From the NCBI RefSeq assembly GCF_000260985.4, contig NC_017857.3, positions 62,001-126,000 on the forward strand: a DNA stretch of 64,000 nt. The letters are read 5' to 3'. Below are positions 28,674 through 38,233 of the stretch, in pieces. Both the position numbers and the translations under genes were made by a program. How positions within the stretch are numbered: the first letter of the stretch is position 1; every line of letters begins with the position of its first letter. This DNA is from Methylophaga nitratireducenticrescens. Lineage in GTDB: Bacteria > Pseudomonadota > Gammaproteobacteria > Nitrosococcales > Methylophagaceae. The notes under the pieces are model-generated. The model was not told the origin of the DNA. It did not search any database and saw nothing but the letters and a program-made list of their open reading frames with translations.

Positions 28674-30137
28674 TCAAAAAGTACTTAATCCAGTAGCCTC
28701 CATAATGCGATACAGCATTCGTGACCAAAGTCTCTCGTCGGCATAGTTGATGTAATCTACGGTGTAGATACGATCATTCTGGTTATTCCAACGCTCTTCA
28801 AACCACTGTTGCCCTCGTTGCAAAGGTTCAGCCCCAGCAGATCCACGCAGAATCACACTGGTTTCCAGGTTGAGGTTATGCAGGTTGCGGCGGGTTAAAT
28901 TGGTGGAACCAAGCAACATGGTACTTCGCTCCTCTGCTCCGCGATGCATCAGCCATTTTGCGTGACATTGCTCGCCATGCGTATTGCACCAACGCACAGC
29001 AATGCCCGCTTCTACTAGTTCATGGGCCACGGGTCGATTCGGTACACCATTTTTCTTCCGACCAAATGCATCTTTATTGGGATCCAGCAGAACCCGTATG
29101 CTCACGCCGCGCTCTGCCGCTCGTTTCAATGCGTTTACTATGTCGCGGTCAGACAGATAAAACATCGCCATATCCAACTTATCACCAGGCCCAGCCCCAT
29201 CAATCATCTCGATTGAGGATCGCTCAACAGAGCGTTCGGTGACCACCTGAACGGTAAGACCGTTACTGCTCGATTCTGATAGCTGTTCTACTTCAGGGAT
29301 TGGAACGGGGGCATCCGAAAACTCCAGCACCGCTGCTTCGCTTTCAAACAGATCCCAGGCTGCGGCCCCCTTAAACCGCAACGCCACATTACCGTGAGCA
29401 CTGCTGCCATCATGAGGATTGGCAGAAGTAACCAATGCTGACAGTTGCGTCCCATCATCGGCAATGATCAGTTTGCGATGGTTCGCTTTGAAGTTGAGTA
29501 TGGCAAGATAGCTACGCAACGAAACCCGCCCTTCCCCAAAAGGATTAGGCAACAGTTTACCCTCACTATTGCCAAAGGGCTGAATAAACAGACGCCACAA
29601 GGCAGAATATGCCGGGTTGCTATCGCGTAAGCGGGTCAGATCGGTCAACGTGACAGAAATACCGGCAGCTTCAAGTTGTGAAAAATGTGGCGAAGGGCGT
29701 CCACCATAAAGAGTATTCAGCGGATCGGAAAGAACCTGTATATCAAGCGCCGGGTAGCGCTTTTTCTGAGCAATCAGAGCGTCAGTCAGTTCGTCAGATA
29801 GAGGGCGATGTATCTCGGCCAGCTGGCCCTGAAAACCATTGAATAAAAACATATCCACCAGCACAAACCGGCGGGCACCGGCAATCATCTCAAAAACGGC
29901 ACCGAATATTTGTTGATCGGTATAGCGTTCGCCATTCGCACTGATAAACGTTCTGTCAGCCAAAAACTGCACATCGATGGCAGAGCGTTCCGGCCCAGAA
30001 AAATCCACTCCCGGTGGCAGCGGTTTGTAGACGTGATAAAAGCCCATGCCCACCAGCATAATAACCAACACACTCAGTATCCATAACCCCATGTGTCGGC
30101 TGCGATGTGCTGGCCTGTCAGCAATAAACAATTTCAT
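28674..30137 (-). CDS. Phospholipase D-family protein with N-terminal membrane anchor
   Basis: 487-residue PLD-superfamily protein, anchored by one N-terminal helix (about 18-37). The first catalytic motif is complete (HRKLIIAD, about 219-226, followed by SANPHDGSSAHGN). The second is HAKWLMHR (about 391-398) followed by LLGSTNLTRRNL, where the usual Asp of HxKxxxxD is Arg. Similar to cardiolipin-synthase-like or PLD-like phosphodiesterases; substrate unknown. It sits between two direct repeats with no operon partner. The Asp loss is tolerated in some PLD proteins, so it may be active. Confidence 0.83.
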   Translation of the reverse strand: MKLFIADRPAHRSRHMGLWILSVLVIMLVGMGFYHVYKPLPPGVDFSGPERSAIDVQFLADRTFISANGERYTDQQIFGAVFEMIAGARRFVLVDMFLFNGFQGQLAEIHRPLSDELTDALIAQKKRYPALDIQVLSDPLNTLYGGRPSPHFSQLEAAGISVTLTDLTRLRDSNPAYSALWRLFIQPFGNSEGKLLPNPFGEGRVSLRSYLAILNFKANHRKLIIADDGTQLSALVTSANPHDGSSAHGNVALRFKGAAAWDLFESEAAVLEFSDAPVPIPEVEQLSESSSNGLTVQVVTERSVERSSIEMIDGAGPGDKLDMAMFYLSDRDIVNALKRAAERGVSIRVLLDPNKDAFGRKKNGVPNRPVAHELVEAGIAVRWCNTHGEQCHAKWLMHRGAEERSTMLLGSTNLTRRNLHNLNLETSVILRGSAGAEPLQRGQQWFEERWNNQNDRIYTVDYINYADERLWSRMLYRIMEATGLSTF

Positions 30138-30290
30138 TTGGCAACGCTCCCTTTAACTTGGTATAGCTATCCATTTCAAATCCATCTGAACTGCATCGCC
30201 CATGACGACTTTATTGTCAAAAGATGATACTTGATGACCGTGTGAGCCGGAAACATCTGTCCAAAAAATCTTAGTCCGGCAAACCCCATG

Positions 30291-30356
30291 ATCATCCTTT
30301 GGTAACAAGCTTTACCGATACTAGATAGAAAAATTCACTTACACTCTATCTGAGAG
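30291..30356. repeat. 66-bp direct repeat flanking the PLD gene, copy 2
   Basis: Second copy of the repeat, same orientation, immediately upstream of the metallophosphoesterase start (14 bp away) and about 150 bp upstream of the PLD start. The pair encloses the PLD gene. See copy 1 for the alignment. Confidence 0.6.
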
Positions 30357-30370
30357 CGTGCAGCATTCTG

Positions 30371-32287
30371 ATGACAAAGCTAACGCAATTGTGTTTTATC
30401 TTCATAGGTTTTATTTTTTTATCTGGTTTTAATGCGTCAGGAGTAGCAGTGGTCAAAAAAGTACCGGAAAGCATTGAAGAAAATGGTCAGTTTCTGAGTG
30501 ATCCCTTTCTCCAACTGCCCACACTAGATTCAGTCAATGTGGTCTGGTTTACCAACTTTGCAGGGCAAAGCCATCAATTGCACTATGGTGATGGACTGAT
30601 TGCTGATGCCACAACCACCAAGATGACAAGGACGTTTGAGGATGCGGATTCATCCCAACCCGGCAGGGATTATCAAACTCTCACCTTGAGAAAGGTTTAT
30701 CGTCATGAAGCGACAGCAACATCATTAACGGCCGGTGTACGCCTGAATTATCAGGTGAAAAGCATAACCGATGAGGGACAGATTCTTCTCAGTGACAGCT
30801 ATAGCCTTGCACCGTTGCCAGAGAAAAATACGCCACTGAAAATTCTGCTCACCTCGGATCTCCAATCCAAAACCAACGCGCCTGCCAATTATCAAAAAGT
30901 GGTGGAAACCATTGGTCAGCCGGATGCCGTTTTCTTTGCTGGCGACCTGGTCAATATTCCGGATCGTGCTTCGGAATGGTTTGATCAAATCGAAGACGGT
31001 GCGCCGCCCTTTTTCCCGACGTTGCAGGGACGCTATCAGAAACTCAAACCCGACTCGGTCTATAACGGTGGTGAAATTTTGCAACATACACCGCTATTTG
31101 CCGCCATTGGTAATCATGAAGTGATGGGGCGTTTTCTCCCACAGCAACCAGATCACCGAATGAATAACAGTTTTAATGATCCGCAGCCGCGCTGGTATGC
31201 CGAAATCGCCTATGAGCAGATAAAACAGCAAATCAATCCTGACAATGATCCACCGATCAAAGCCCAATGGCTCCTGGACAACTCCCATAACCAGCATACC
31301 TATCTGGAAATTTTTTCATTCCCGGAGGATGGCCCGCGCGGCAAAGAATATTACGCCATGGCATTTGGTGACGTGTTTCTGATCTCAATGAATGTCTCGC
31401 GGATCTGGCGTTCGTGGAATGTGAGTGGTCAACATCGCAGCAAGTTTGTTGAAGCCTTATCCGAGTTGCAAATTCCAGATGCATGGGGCTTTGGTGAATT
31501 TATGTTCGAGCGTTTTGATGCACATTCACAGCAATACCAATGGTTGGAATCTGTGCTGCAATCGGAAGCATTTAAACAAGCCAAATTTAAAGTGGTGCTC
31601 GCCCATCAAGGCATATTTGGACTGGGTGATAATGTTGTGCCGGTGCTGGCCAATCCACTCATGCAACTGGTAGAAACAGATGGAAATGATATCGAAAAAC
31701 TGACCGAGCTGACCTTTCCCATCAGCCCGCAGGATTGGCAAAATACCGTATTACCTATGCTACCCAACATCCGTGAAATTCGTTATCAGTATCCGCTCAG
31801 CGACGATATCTGGCGCAGAGATATTGAGCCGTTATTAGTCAAACATGGCGTAGATCTGGTGCAAATCGGTCACTCACATCTCTGGAATCGCACAAAAGTC
31901 GGCCGTATGCATTATCTGGAAACCTCCAATGTCGGGAATACGCTAGGAGCTTATTACAACGATCCAACCGGCATTTATCTACAAAACAATCGCAACAGCA
32001 AAGCCAACTTCTGGATAGAGTTGAACTCGGAAAACTCGCGTTGGGATCCGGCGACTTACGCTGCCAATGGCGATCCTCATGGACGGCAAATGATCCACCC
32101 CAGCTTTTTCAGTCCGATGCATCTGCTGGATAAAGCCTTTCCGAAATTACCCTTTGTCTCAAGCAATCAACTGACCACGTTCTCGATTTTGGATACTGGT
32201 ACAGCTACGGTGAAAAGTTATGTTTTCGATACCGCTGATCCAGTATCTGAAGTTCAGTTATTTGATGAATTCTCGATCGGCAATTAA
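30371..32287 (+). CDS. Secreted metallophosphoesterase
   Basis: 638-residue calcineurin-like phosphoesterase. N-terminal signal peptide (MTKLTQLCFIFIGFIFLSGF), then a fibronectin-like region resembling the N-terminal domain of purple acid phosphatases (about 45-130), then the catalytic domain with AGDLVN (Asp about 191), GNHE (about 247), LAHQG and GHSH (about 499). Likely periplasmic or extracellular phosphate-ester hydrolase. The start has no strong ribosome site. Followed by a PstS-like lipoprotein on the same strand, suggesting release and capture of phosphate, but I find no Pho box upstream. Confidence 0.88.
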   Translation: MTKLTQLCFIFIGFIFLSGFNASGVAVVKKVPESIEENGQFLSDPFLQLPTLDSVNVVWFTNFAGQSHQLHYGDGLIADATTTKMTRTFEDADSSQPGRDYQTLTLRKVYRHEATATSLTAGVRLNYQVKSITDEGQILLSDSYSLAPLPEKNTPLKILLTSDLQSKTNAPANYQKVVETIGQPDAVFFAGDLVNIPDRASEWFDQIEDGAPPFFPTLQGRYQKLKPDSVYNGGEILQHTPLFAAIGNHEVMGRFLPQQPDHRMNNSFNDPQPRWYAEIAYEQIKQQINPDNDPPIKAQWLLDNSHNQHTYLEIFSFPEDGPRGKEYYAMAFGDVFLISMNVSRIWRSWNVSGQHRSKFVEALSELQIPDAWGFGEFMFERFDAHSQQYQWLESVLQSEAFKQAKFKVVLAHQGIFGLGDNVVPVLANPLMQLVETDGNDIEKLTELTFPISPQDWQNTVLPMLPNIREIRYQYPLSDDIWRRDIEPLLVKHGVDLVQIGHSHLWNRTKVGRMHYLETSNVGNTLGAYYNDPTGIYLQNNRNSKANFWIELNSENSRWDPATYAANGDPHGRQMIHPSFFSPMHLLDKAFPKLPFVSSNQLTTFSILDTGTATVKSYVFDTADPVSEVQLFDEFSIGN

Positions 32288-32502
32288 CCTCGGTAATCAC
32301 TAAATTCCCACTTACCTCAATACATCTTTCTGACTCATCCCGATAAGCAAATCGTGGGTTTTCTAGCTACTGAAGCGCATCAAGATATATCAGAATTCCA
32401 AAATATATGATTTGACATATATATGTAATGATGAATATGTATCTTCCCAGTAAATGCTCAACGTTAACGGAACCAAATAAACTAATGTTCAAGGAAAATA
32501 CA

Positions 32503-33558
32503 ATGACTCGTTTAATTAATACCATTATCTATTTTGTGGTTACGCTGGTATCACTTAGCCTTACAGCCTGTGACTCCAACAACGATCCCGCTGAAATCTC
32601 AGAGATTGATGACAACCGTTCTGCAATAATCATTGCAGGATCGACCTTCGCCTCCCCTTTCTTTGAAAAAGTGTTGCAAACCTATGAGCAGGGCAAAAAG
32701 TTTAGCTACCATTCGATAGGCAGTGGTGCAGGTATTGAACAATTTATAACGGGTGATGCGGATATCGGGACAACGGATGCGCCGATTAACGAAAAGGAGG
32801 CTGCTCGCTTAAATGAAAATTACGAGGAAATCGTCGTCATCTCAGGAATGATCAGTATTGCTTATAACGTAGAAGGTTTGACTGACACACTCAAACTTCC
32901 AAGAGATGTGTATACAGATATCTTTCTTGGTGAAATCACCCGCTGGAATGATCCACGAATTGTTGCAGCAAACTCTGATATTAATTTACCTGACCGTGTT
33001 ATACAGGTCATTGCACGTTCCGATAGCAGTGGTACAACCTTCGCGTTTACTAATCATATGTCGACGGTTAGCCCGGCTTGGAAAACTACATTTGGCGCAA
33101 CAAAAAAACTGGACTGGCCCAGAACAACAATGGAAGCAAAAGGTAACGAAGGTGTCTCCCAACGCCTGGCAATTACCAACAATAGCATCGGCTACGTTGA
33201 ATTTGGCTTCGCTCAGCGCCTGGGCTTAAAAGTTGCAAGTCTGGAAAACAAAAGCGGAAAATTTGTTCTGCCCAATAACGAGACGGGCGACATCGGCCTC
33301 GTCGATGAATTGTATTCAGAAGCAGAGCAACTTGTTTCATCAATTGCTGATCCCGAGGGAGAATCTGCTTACCCAATCGTCGCATATACCTGGGCATTAA
33401 TACGTAAAAAATATGAAACCCCAGGCATCGGCAGTGAAATAAGAGATTTTATAAAATGGACGCTGAATGAAGGACAATCACTAGCAGCACCATTGCATTA
33501 CCTTCCTTTATCGCCAGAAATTATTGAGGCAGAACAGGAAAAGTTGGAGCAAGAGTAA
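32503..33558 (+). CDS. PstS-like phosphate-binding lipoprotein (stand-alone)
   Basis: 351-residue periplasmic binding protein of the PstS family. Lipoprotein signal with LSLTAC, then ASPFFEKVL, GSGAGIEQFITG, DIGTTDAPIN and the phosphate-contact loop RSDSSGTTFAF, and late YVEFGFAQ. The start is set at MTRLIN, preceded by AAGGA; the longer frame (MMNMYL) lacks a signal. No permease genes adjoin it, unlike the pstS in the phosphate island at 58 kb. It could feed that transporter or act as a sensor. Adjacent metallophosphoesterase supports a phosphorus role. Confidence 0.86.
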   Translation: MTRLINTIIYFVVTLVSLSLTACDSNNDPAEISEIDDNRSAIIIAGSTFASPFFEKVLQTYEQGKKFSYHSIGSGAGIEQFITGDADIGTTDAPINEKEAARLNENYEEIVVISGMISIAYNVEGLTDTLKLPRDVYTDIFLGEITRWNDPRIVAANSDINLPDRVIQVIARSDSSGTTFAFTNHMSTVSPAWKTTFGATKKLDWPRTTMEAKGNEGVSQRLAITNNSIGYVEFGFAQRLGLKVASLENKSGKFVLPNNETGDIGLVDELYSEAEQLVSSIADPEGESAYPIVAYTWALIRKKYETPGIGSEIRDFIKWTLNEGQSLAAPLHYLPLSPEIIEAEQEKLEQE

Positions 33559-33619
33559 TAATTCAAATCCAGTATAAGATGTTTGTGAGTTTATACTCTG
33601 CCACAAATGTCACTGCCGT

Positions 33620-34627
33620 TTATTGCTGCTTATCTTCTAACGGTTCTGCTCCGGCCGTGTCTGCTACGTATGCACCACGCTCGCCCATTGGCTTGTCTTC
33701 CCCGACCGTTGAGTCGACTTCTGTTTGATGTTCCATCTCGGCATTTATCTCGGCTCCCAGCAGCACGACAAAGGCACTGATATAAAACCAAAAGATGAGA
33801 ACGATCACACTGCCAATAGCACCATAGGTTTCATTGTAATTAGAAAAATTTTGCACATAGACAGTGAAACCGAAAGAAGCCAAAAGCCATAACAAGGTCG
33901 CTACGACCGCACCTACACTGACCCAGCGCCACTTCGCATTTTTTCTATTGGGGGCGAATCGGTAAAGACACTCAAGTAAGAGAATGAATATCATCGCCAG
34001 AATTGGCCAACGCAATGTTCTCAATAAGGTTTCCAACGTTTCACCCAAGGGGATAAAGCCAAGAACGATGGGCACCAAAATGGCGAGCAACGCTAAAACC
34101 ACAAAACTGAAGATACCAACCACTGTAAATAAAAGCGATACCAGCAGCAGGTTCCAAAATGGGCGCTTTTCCTGTTCTTTGTAAATAATATTGCAAGCCT
34201 TAATGACCGCCATAGCGCCTTTGCGCGCTACCCAAAGCCACACTAACAGCGATACGACCAGGGTTAAGTTAAAGGCAGCTCCACCGGTATCCGTGAGCTC
34301 GGTAAGCTGTTCGGTAAATATCTCGAATGCCTGTTCGAGCAACAGTTGCCGAAACGGTTCCACTTGCGAAATGATGTTTTCAGGTGAAGAAAAAAGCGCA
34401 AAAAGCGAAACGGCTACATTCAGCGCCGGAAAGATGGACAACATCATAAATAACGCCACGCCGGCTGCGAGCAGCGAAATATCGTGTCGATTCACATTGC
34501 TAATGACTCGCCGACCGATATCCCACCATCCTCGCCAATTGATTTCAGGCGGCTTGCTGGCTTGTCGCCCACGTTTATCATCGGACGATGTTTGTGCTGG
34601 ATGCGGCGTGATATCATCTTTTGGCAT
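33620..34627 (-). CDS. YihY/BrkB-family membrane protein
   Basis: 335-residue inner-membrane protein of the YihY/BrkB family (often mislabelled ribonuclease BN). Six hydrophobic segments; characteristic stretches are HDISLLAAGVALFMMLSIFPALN (about 48-70), a middle LWLWVARKGAMAVIKACN and GSVIVLIFWFYISAFVVLLGAEINAE near the C-terminus. Polar tails at both ends. Function not established. Ends convergently with the PstS-like gene. Confidence 0.88.
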   Translation of the reverse strand: MPKDDITPHPAQTSSDDKRGRQASKPPEINWRGWWDIGRRVISNVNRHDISLLAAGVALFMMLSIFPALNVAVSLFALFSSPENIISQVEPFRQLLLEQAFEIFTEQLTELTDTGGAAFNLTLVVSLLVWLWVARKGAMAVIKACNIIYKEQEKRPFWNLLLVSLLFTVVGIFSFVVLALLAILVPIVLGFIPLGETLETLLRTLRWPILAMIFILLLECLYRFAPNRKNAKWRWVSVGAVVATLLWLLASFGFTVYVQNFSNYNETYGAIGSVIVLIFWFYISAFVVLLGAEINAEMEHQTEVDSTVGEDKPMGERGAYVADTAGAEPLEDKQQ

Positions 34628-34694
34628 AAAGCCCCCTCACGGTGCTGGCGACTGTTAAAACGTATAGTCAGAGTGATAATTCATAGATAAAAAT

Positions 34695-35137
34695 TCATTC
34701 ATTCTTAAGTTGATAGTGGATTTTGACACTGCCCCTTTTAATCAAGTTTGCTGCACCCTTGATTTTTGCAGGCTTTAAATCCAGCTCAGCGAGCCTGGCC
34801 TTTATCAGATCGATTAATAGTGTTTTGTCGATAGTCCAATCACTTGGCACCTGAAATAAGTTTTTCTTCACAACATAGCCATCAGTTTCGAGCCGAGCCT
34901 TAAATGTTTCCATTACCTCAGTGCTCCAGGGAGCAAGCGCAAGGTGGTTCTTCAGTGCTGATACGCCAAATACATAATCACTGCCTCTACAAATCTGCGG
35001 CACGTTCCAGGCAAGTTTAGATTCCAATTCCGGAAAATTTTGAGAATAACCCCAATCACCTCTGTAAGCGTATTTCCTTTTGTCGAATCCCACACCAACA
35101 AATAATCTTCAACTGGGCTAAATTTGTTTGATGTCAT
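34695..35137 (-). pseudogene. DUF1801 protein gene with a one-base frameshift
   Basis: Two overlapping minus-strand frames together make one DUF1801 protein. Frame 1 begins MTSNKFSPVEDYLLVWDS and runs to VIGVILKIF. The family pattern then continues in another frame with PELESKLAWNVPQI, GVSALKNHLALAPWS and LLIDLIKARLAELD. The switch lies in an AAAATTTT run (35034-35041) and needs one extra base to be repaired, giving about 147 residues. Either a real recent inactivation or a homopolymer sequencing error. DUF1801 proteins include iron-chaperone-like YdhG relatives; the role here is unknown. Confidence 0.8.
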
Positions 35138-35263
35138 CGCTTCAATCTCTTATATGTTTAACAACGGTCATCAATAGAGCAGCTTGAATGAAGTTTGTGG
35201 CTCATTTGATTTTCGCTTTGTTAATACTTCAAACACTGTCTCTTGTATTCGCCACTCTGTGAC

Positions 35264-36211
35264 TTAGTTATAACCTAACAAAGCAACAACATCTTTCACG
35301 GCATTCATTGAATGATCGAGTTTGGCTTTTTCATCAAAATCCAAATTGAGTTCAATGATTTTTTCTACGCCATTACATCCTAAAATAGCGGGCAAACCGA
35401 TAAATAAATCTGTGTAACCATATTCCCCTTGGGTATAAACAACGCTGGGAATAAGCCGTTTTTGATCTTTCAATATCGACTCTATGGTCTGTGCGGTAGC
35501 GGCTGCAGCTGCGTAATAACTGCTATAACCCAGCAGATTTACGATCTCTCCCCCACCATGTGCTGTGCGATGAATAATTTCTTCCAGACGTTTTTCGCTG
35601 ATCAAATCCAGAATAGGAATACCGGAAATAGTGGTATGGGTAGGTAACGGCACCATCGCATCACCATGACCGCCAATCACCAGACCATTTACATCTTTAA
35701 CGCTAACACCCAACTCCATCGCAATAAAGGCTTTATAACGAGTTGTATCGAGAGCTCCCGCCTGACCAATAATGCGTTCAGTGGGAAAGCCGGTGACTTC
35801 TTTCACTACATGACACATCGCTTCAATCGGGTTGGTGACAACAATCACAATGCTATCCGGCGCATAGCATTTAATCTTCTTTGCCGCCTGTTCCATTACA
35901 ACCTGATTGATTTTGATTAGTTCATCGCGGCCCGGATACTTACCGGTTTCAGGATCTTTACGCCGTGGCACACCGGCAGAAACCACCACAATATTGGCAT
36001 CAGCAATGATTTCAGGATGATTACTTCCAGTAATTTTCGCATCAAATCCCGCTGCCGGTCCGGACTGCATTAAATCAAGTGCTTTGCCCTCGGCACTTTG
36101 CTCATAAATATCAAATAATGCGAGATCACCTAATTCTTTCTGAGCTAACCAGTGAGCCGTAGTGGCACCAACATTGCCAGCACCATAGAGAGCAATTTTG
36201 TTTTGCATCAT
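35264..36211 (-). CDS. mdh: Malate dehydrogenase, LDH-like type
   Basis: NAD-dependent oxidoreductase interconverting malate and oxaloacetate. Rossmann motif ALYGAGNVGATTAHWLAQ (about 7-24), substrate-loop AGVPRRKD with the Arg-Arg pair diagnostic of malate rather than lactate (about 80-87), VVTNPIEAM, and catalytic His in IGGHGDAMVP (about 180). 315 residues with the LDH-like (bacterial/archaeal type) layout rather than the E. coli type. Preceded by an AAGGAAG ribosome site. Monocistronic. Confidence 0.88.
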   Translation of the reverse strand: MMQNKIALYGAGNVGATTAHWLAQKELGDLALFDIYEQSAEGKALDLMQSGPAAGFDAKITGSNHPEIIADANIVVVSAGVPRRKDPETGKYPGRDELIKINQVVMEQAAKKIKCYAPDSIVIVVTNPIEAMCHVVKEVTGFPTERIIGQAGALDTTRYKAFIAMELGVSVKDVNGLVIGGHGDAMVPLPTHTTISGIPILDLISEKRLEEIIHRTAHGGGEIVNLLGYSSYYAAAAATAQTIESILKDQKRLIPSVVYTQGEYGYTDLFIGLPAILGCNGVEKIIELNLDFDEKAKLDHSMNAVKDVVALLGYN

Positions 36212-36311
36212 GCTTCCTTACTTTGTCGGGTTTCGGTTTTTATTTAGTCCTATTTCTGATTAAAATTTTCCAGCTTGCTGGCACCTTGATTGTTAAACCA
36301 CCAAGCATCCC

Positions 36312-36662
36312 TCATCGACTATAACTATCAGGTAAGCTTACGGCTACCCCGAAAGCATATGCCTCAAACGGAAAAGACGCACCTGGCTCCAGCCACACCG
36401 AACCACCTTTCTCCACGACTTCATGTAATAAATTCAGTACTCTGGCGTTAGCCAGACACAGTGATTGAAAAGCCGAGTTGGAACGTGCAGGAAGTAAATT
36501 CGAGTGAAGAGGCTCCAGCGAGGCCGGGCATAGCCATTCATCGGGATATTCGGGATCCTTAAACGGGCGCCACACCTGAATGGTTACCTCACGCAAAGGT
36601 TCGTTTGGGAGCTGTACTAATACTTTATCTATTGCTATTGGATCTTTCATGAATATGCCCAT
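36312..36662 (-). CDS. Hypothetical protein, possibly DUF6968-like
   Basis: 116-residue soluble protein containing VQVWRPFKDP-like and LCPASLEPLHSN segments, then SAFQSLCLANARVLNLLHEV and GGSVWLEP. This loosely resembles DUF6968-type proteins (W, Cys, serine-rich turn, helix, Trp strand), but I cannot be certain. The start could instead be MKDPIAID four codons in; neither has a strong ribosome site. No operon partner. Confidence 0.55.
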   Translation of the reverse strand: MGIFMKDPIAIDKVLVQLPNEPLREVTIQVWRPFKDPEYPDEWLCPASLEPLHSNLLPARSNSAFQSLCLANARVLNLLHEVVEKGGSVWLEPGASFPFEAYAFGVAVSLPDSYSR

Positions 36663-36825
36663 AACAGTCTGGTAAAGAGGCCTGCGACTTCAAATAATTA
36701 TTAACAAGAATGGCTAAGAAATTATGCTGCCCCTTGATTTCGGGACTGTATATCAACCCAGGAAACCCAAAGGGTCAAAGCCTCAGTTATCCTCACAAAT
36801 ATTAAGTTTGGTAGCTGATTAAGTA

Positions 36826-37368
36826 TTACAAAAGAGTCGCACTAAAGGCTACTTGATAATTGCCTTTTACTTTAGTGATGGCACTCATAACAACCCTGAC
36901 TTTTTTGTCTGGTAACGAAACAGTAAATTCATATGTTTTAAGCTCATCTTCTACTGCAAACATTGGAATTTTGTTAGTAGAAAATGTCCAGTCAGATTTT
37001 TCGGAGATACGCTTAATACTCTCATTCATGTATTTGATGTATTTAGCGACGTCAGTCTCTTTGATAAAAACAGTACAAAGACCATCATCTCTATACACAA
37101 CTGCGTAGTTTCCATCCGGAGATTGAAATGACCAAGCTGTTCCATCTGAGCCATTGAGAAAATGATTGGCGAGTTCAGGTGGCAGTGGGTTATTTATTCT
37201 CATGCCGGTGGTCATGAAATCATGGAGAGCATCAGCATCTCCGGCATTCTGAACACAACTTGAAAGAGAGAAGTTTGCACCAAAAAATTCAGGTTCACGA
37301 GCATTAGCTTGATTACAGGCAGAAATAATGACTAAAAACATAGTGAGGAATATGACCTTTACGTCCAT
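36826..37368 (-). CDS. Predicted lipoprotein or secreted protein of unknown function
   Basis: 180 residues with a hydrophobic N-terminus ending in IISAC (possible lipobox, Cys18), so probably periplasmic. The mature part has two cysteines (SLSSCVQN and DGLCTVF) that could pair, FMTTGMRINNPLPPELANHFLNG, a WSFQSPDGNYAVVYRDDG strand pair and a beta-rich C-terminus. No family recognised with confidence. The start is preceded by GGAG about 13 nt away. Stands alone. Confidence 0.65.
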   Translation of the reverse strand: MDVKVIFLTMFLVIISACNQANAREPEFFGANFSLSSCVQNAGDADALHDFMTTGMRINNPLPPELANHFLNGSDGTAWSFQSPDGNYAVVYRDDGLCTVFIKETDVAKYIKYMNESIKRISEKSDWTFSTNKIPMFAVEDELKTYEFTVSLPDKKVRVVMSAITKVKGNYQVAFSATLL

Positions 37369-37517
37369 GTGTTTTACTCTCCTTAGTAGTACCTATATTA
37401 ACTTCGCTCAGGTCCCGTTGATCTGAATTAGAAAGCCCTATCAATAGCTGTCTTTTTATAGCGTAAGCGAGCAGCAGGCCTTTTTTCTGTCGACCATTTA
37501 GAACGACAGTAAATTAG

Positions 37518-38033
37518 TTATGCCCTACCATGATCCAGACTACTCTGTTTCAGCAGCCAGTAGGTTACGCCTAATGCCAGTGTAGTTGCAGCAATCCCGA
37601 GCAGATACATTGGCGTCAACGTTTCAAAATCCAAAACAATAACTTTTCGGGCAATGGCCATGAGTGCTGTAGCCACAACCAATTGCACAGGAAAAACATT
37701 GGTACCAAGATAAAGCCGGATATTAATGAAAATTTCCACTGCAATAAGCACTGCCATGAAGGCCCCAAAGGTGTAAAAAATATCATTAATATCCAAAAGC
37801 AGGAACGGCGGTTTATTTAGCCTTTCGAAAATAATATAAATGATATCTGCCACTCCCCAGAGTATGACTGCTACCATCAACACGGCAAGAATACGAATGG
37901 CAAAACGAATAACCCGGTGAAGAGCACGGAAAAACGGGTCGGGAGAGTCAAGCGGAAGCTCCTGATGCAGATCTTGCTGTTGCTGTTGCTGCTGTTCGGA
38001 ATGGTTTGGTTTCACTTGATTATCGTCACCCAT
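37518..38033 (-). CDS. psiE: PsiE-family phosphate-starvation-inducible membrane protein
   Basis: 171-residue membrane protein with four helices (about 43-66, 83-105, 118-136, 143-162) after a polar glutamine-rich N-terminus (a run of seven Gln). Typical segments: FFRALHRVIRFAIRILAVLMVAVILWGVADI, YTFGAFMAVLIAVEIFINI and ATALMAIARKVIVLD. E. coli psiE is phosphate-starvation-regulated, but no Pho box is apparent upstream here. Function unknown. Confidence 0.85.
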   Translation of the reverse strand: MGDDNQVKPNHSEQQQQQQQDLHQELPLDSPDPFFRALHRVIRFAIRILAVLMVAVILWGVADIIYIIFERLNKPPFLLLDINDIFYTFGAFMAVLIAVEIFINIRLYLGTNVFPVQLVVATALMAIARKVIVLDFETLTPMYLLGIAATTLALGVTYWLLKQSSLDHGRA

Positions 38034-38233
38034 TTAAAACCTCAATGTTCGTCTGAATGTAGATCACCATGATAAGCATTCATATTTCCTGAGCTTACAG
38101 GTTATCGTAACGGCTAATGCCTGAGCAGCATGTATTAAACGACACCCCTTGTCACGCCAAACGCACCACAAAAAAGAGCAACCCTAGATATAGGTTGTAA
38201 AGTACCAGCAATTCCAATTACAGATCAGGCTTG

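Noticed and set aside
30180-30260. Possible Pho box upstream of the metallophosphoesterase
   Set aside because: Only one TTGTCA-like heptamer; the partner heptamer does not match at 4-bp spacing.
32412-32440. Promoter TTGACA with a -10 near 32435 before the stand-alone pstS-like gene
   Set aside because: The -35 is good but no convincing -10 lies at 16-18 bp; also overlaps an ACATATATATGT palindrome.
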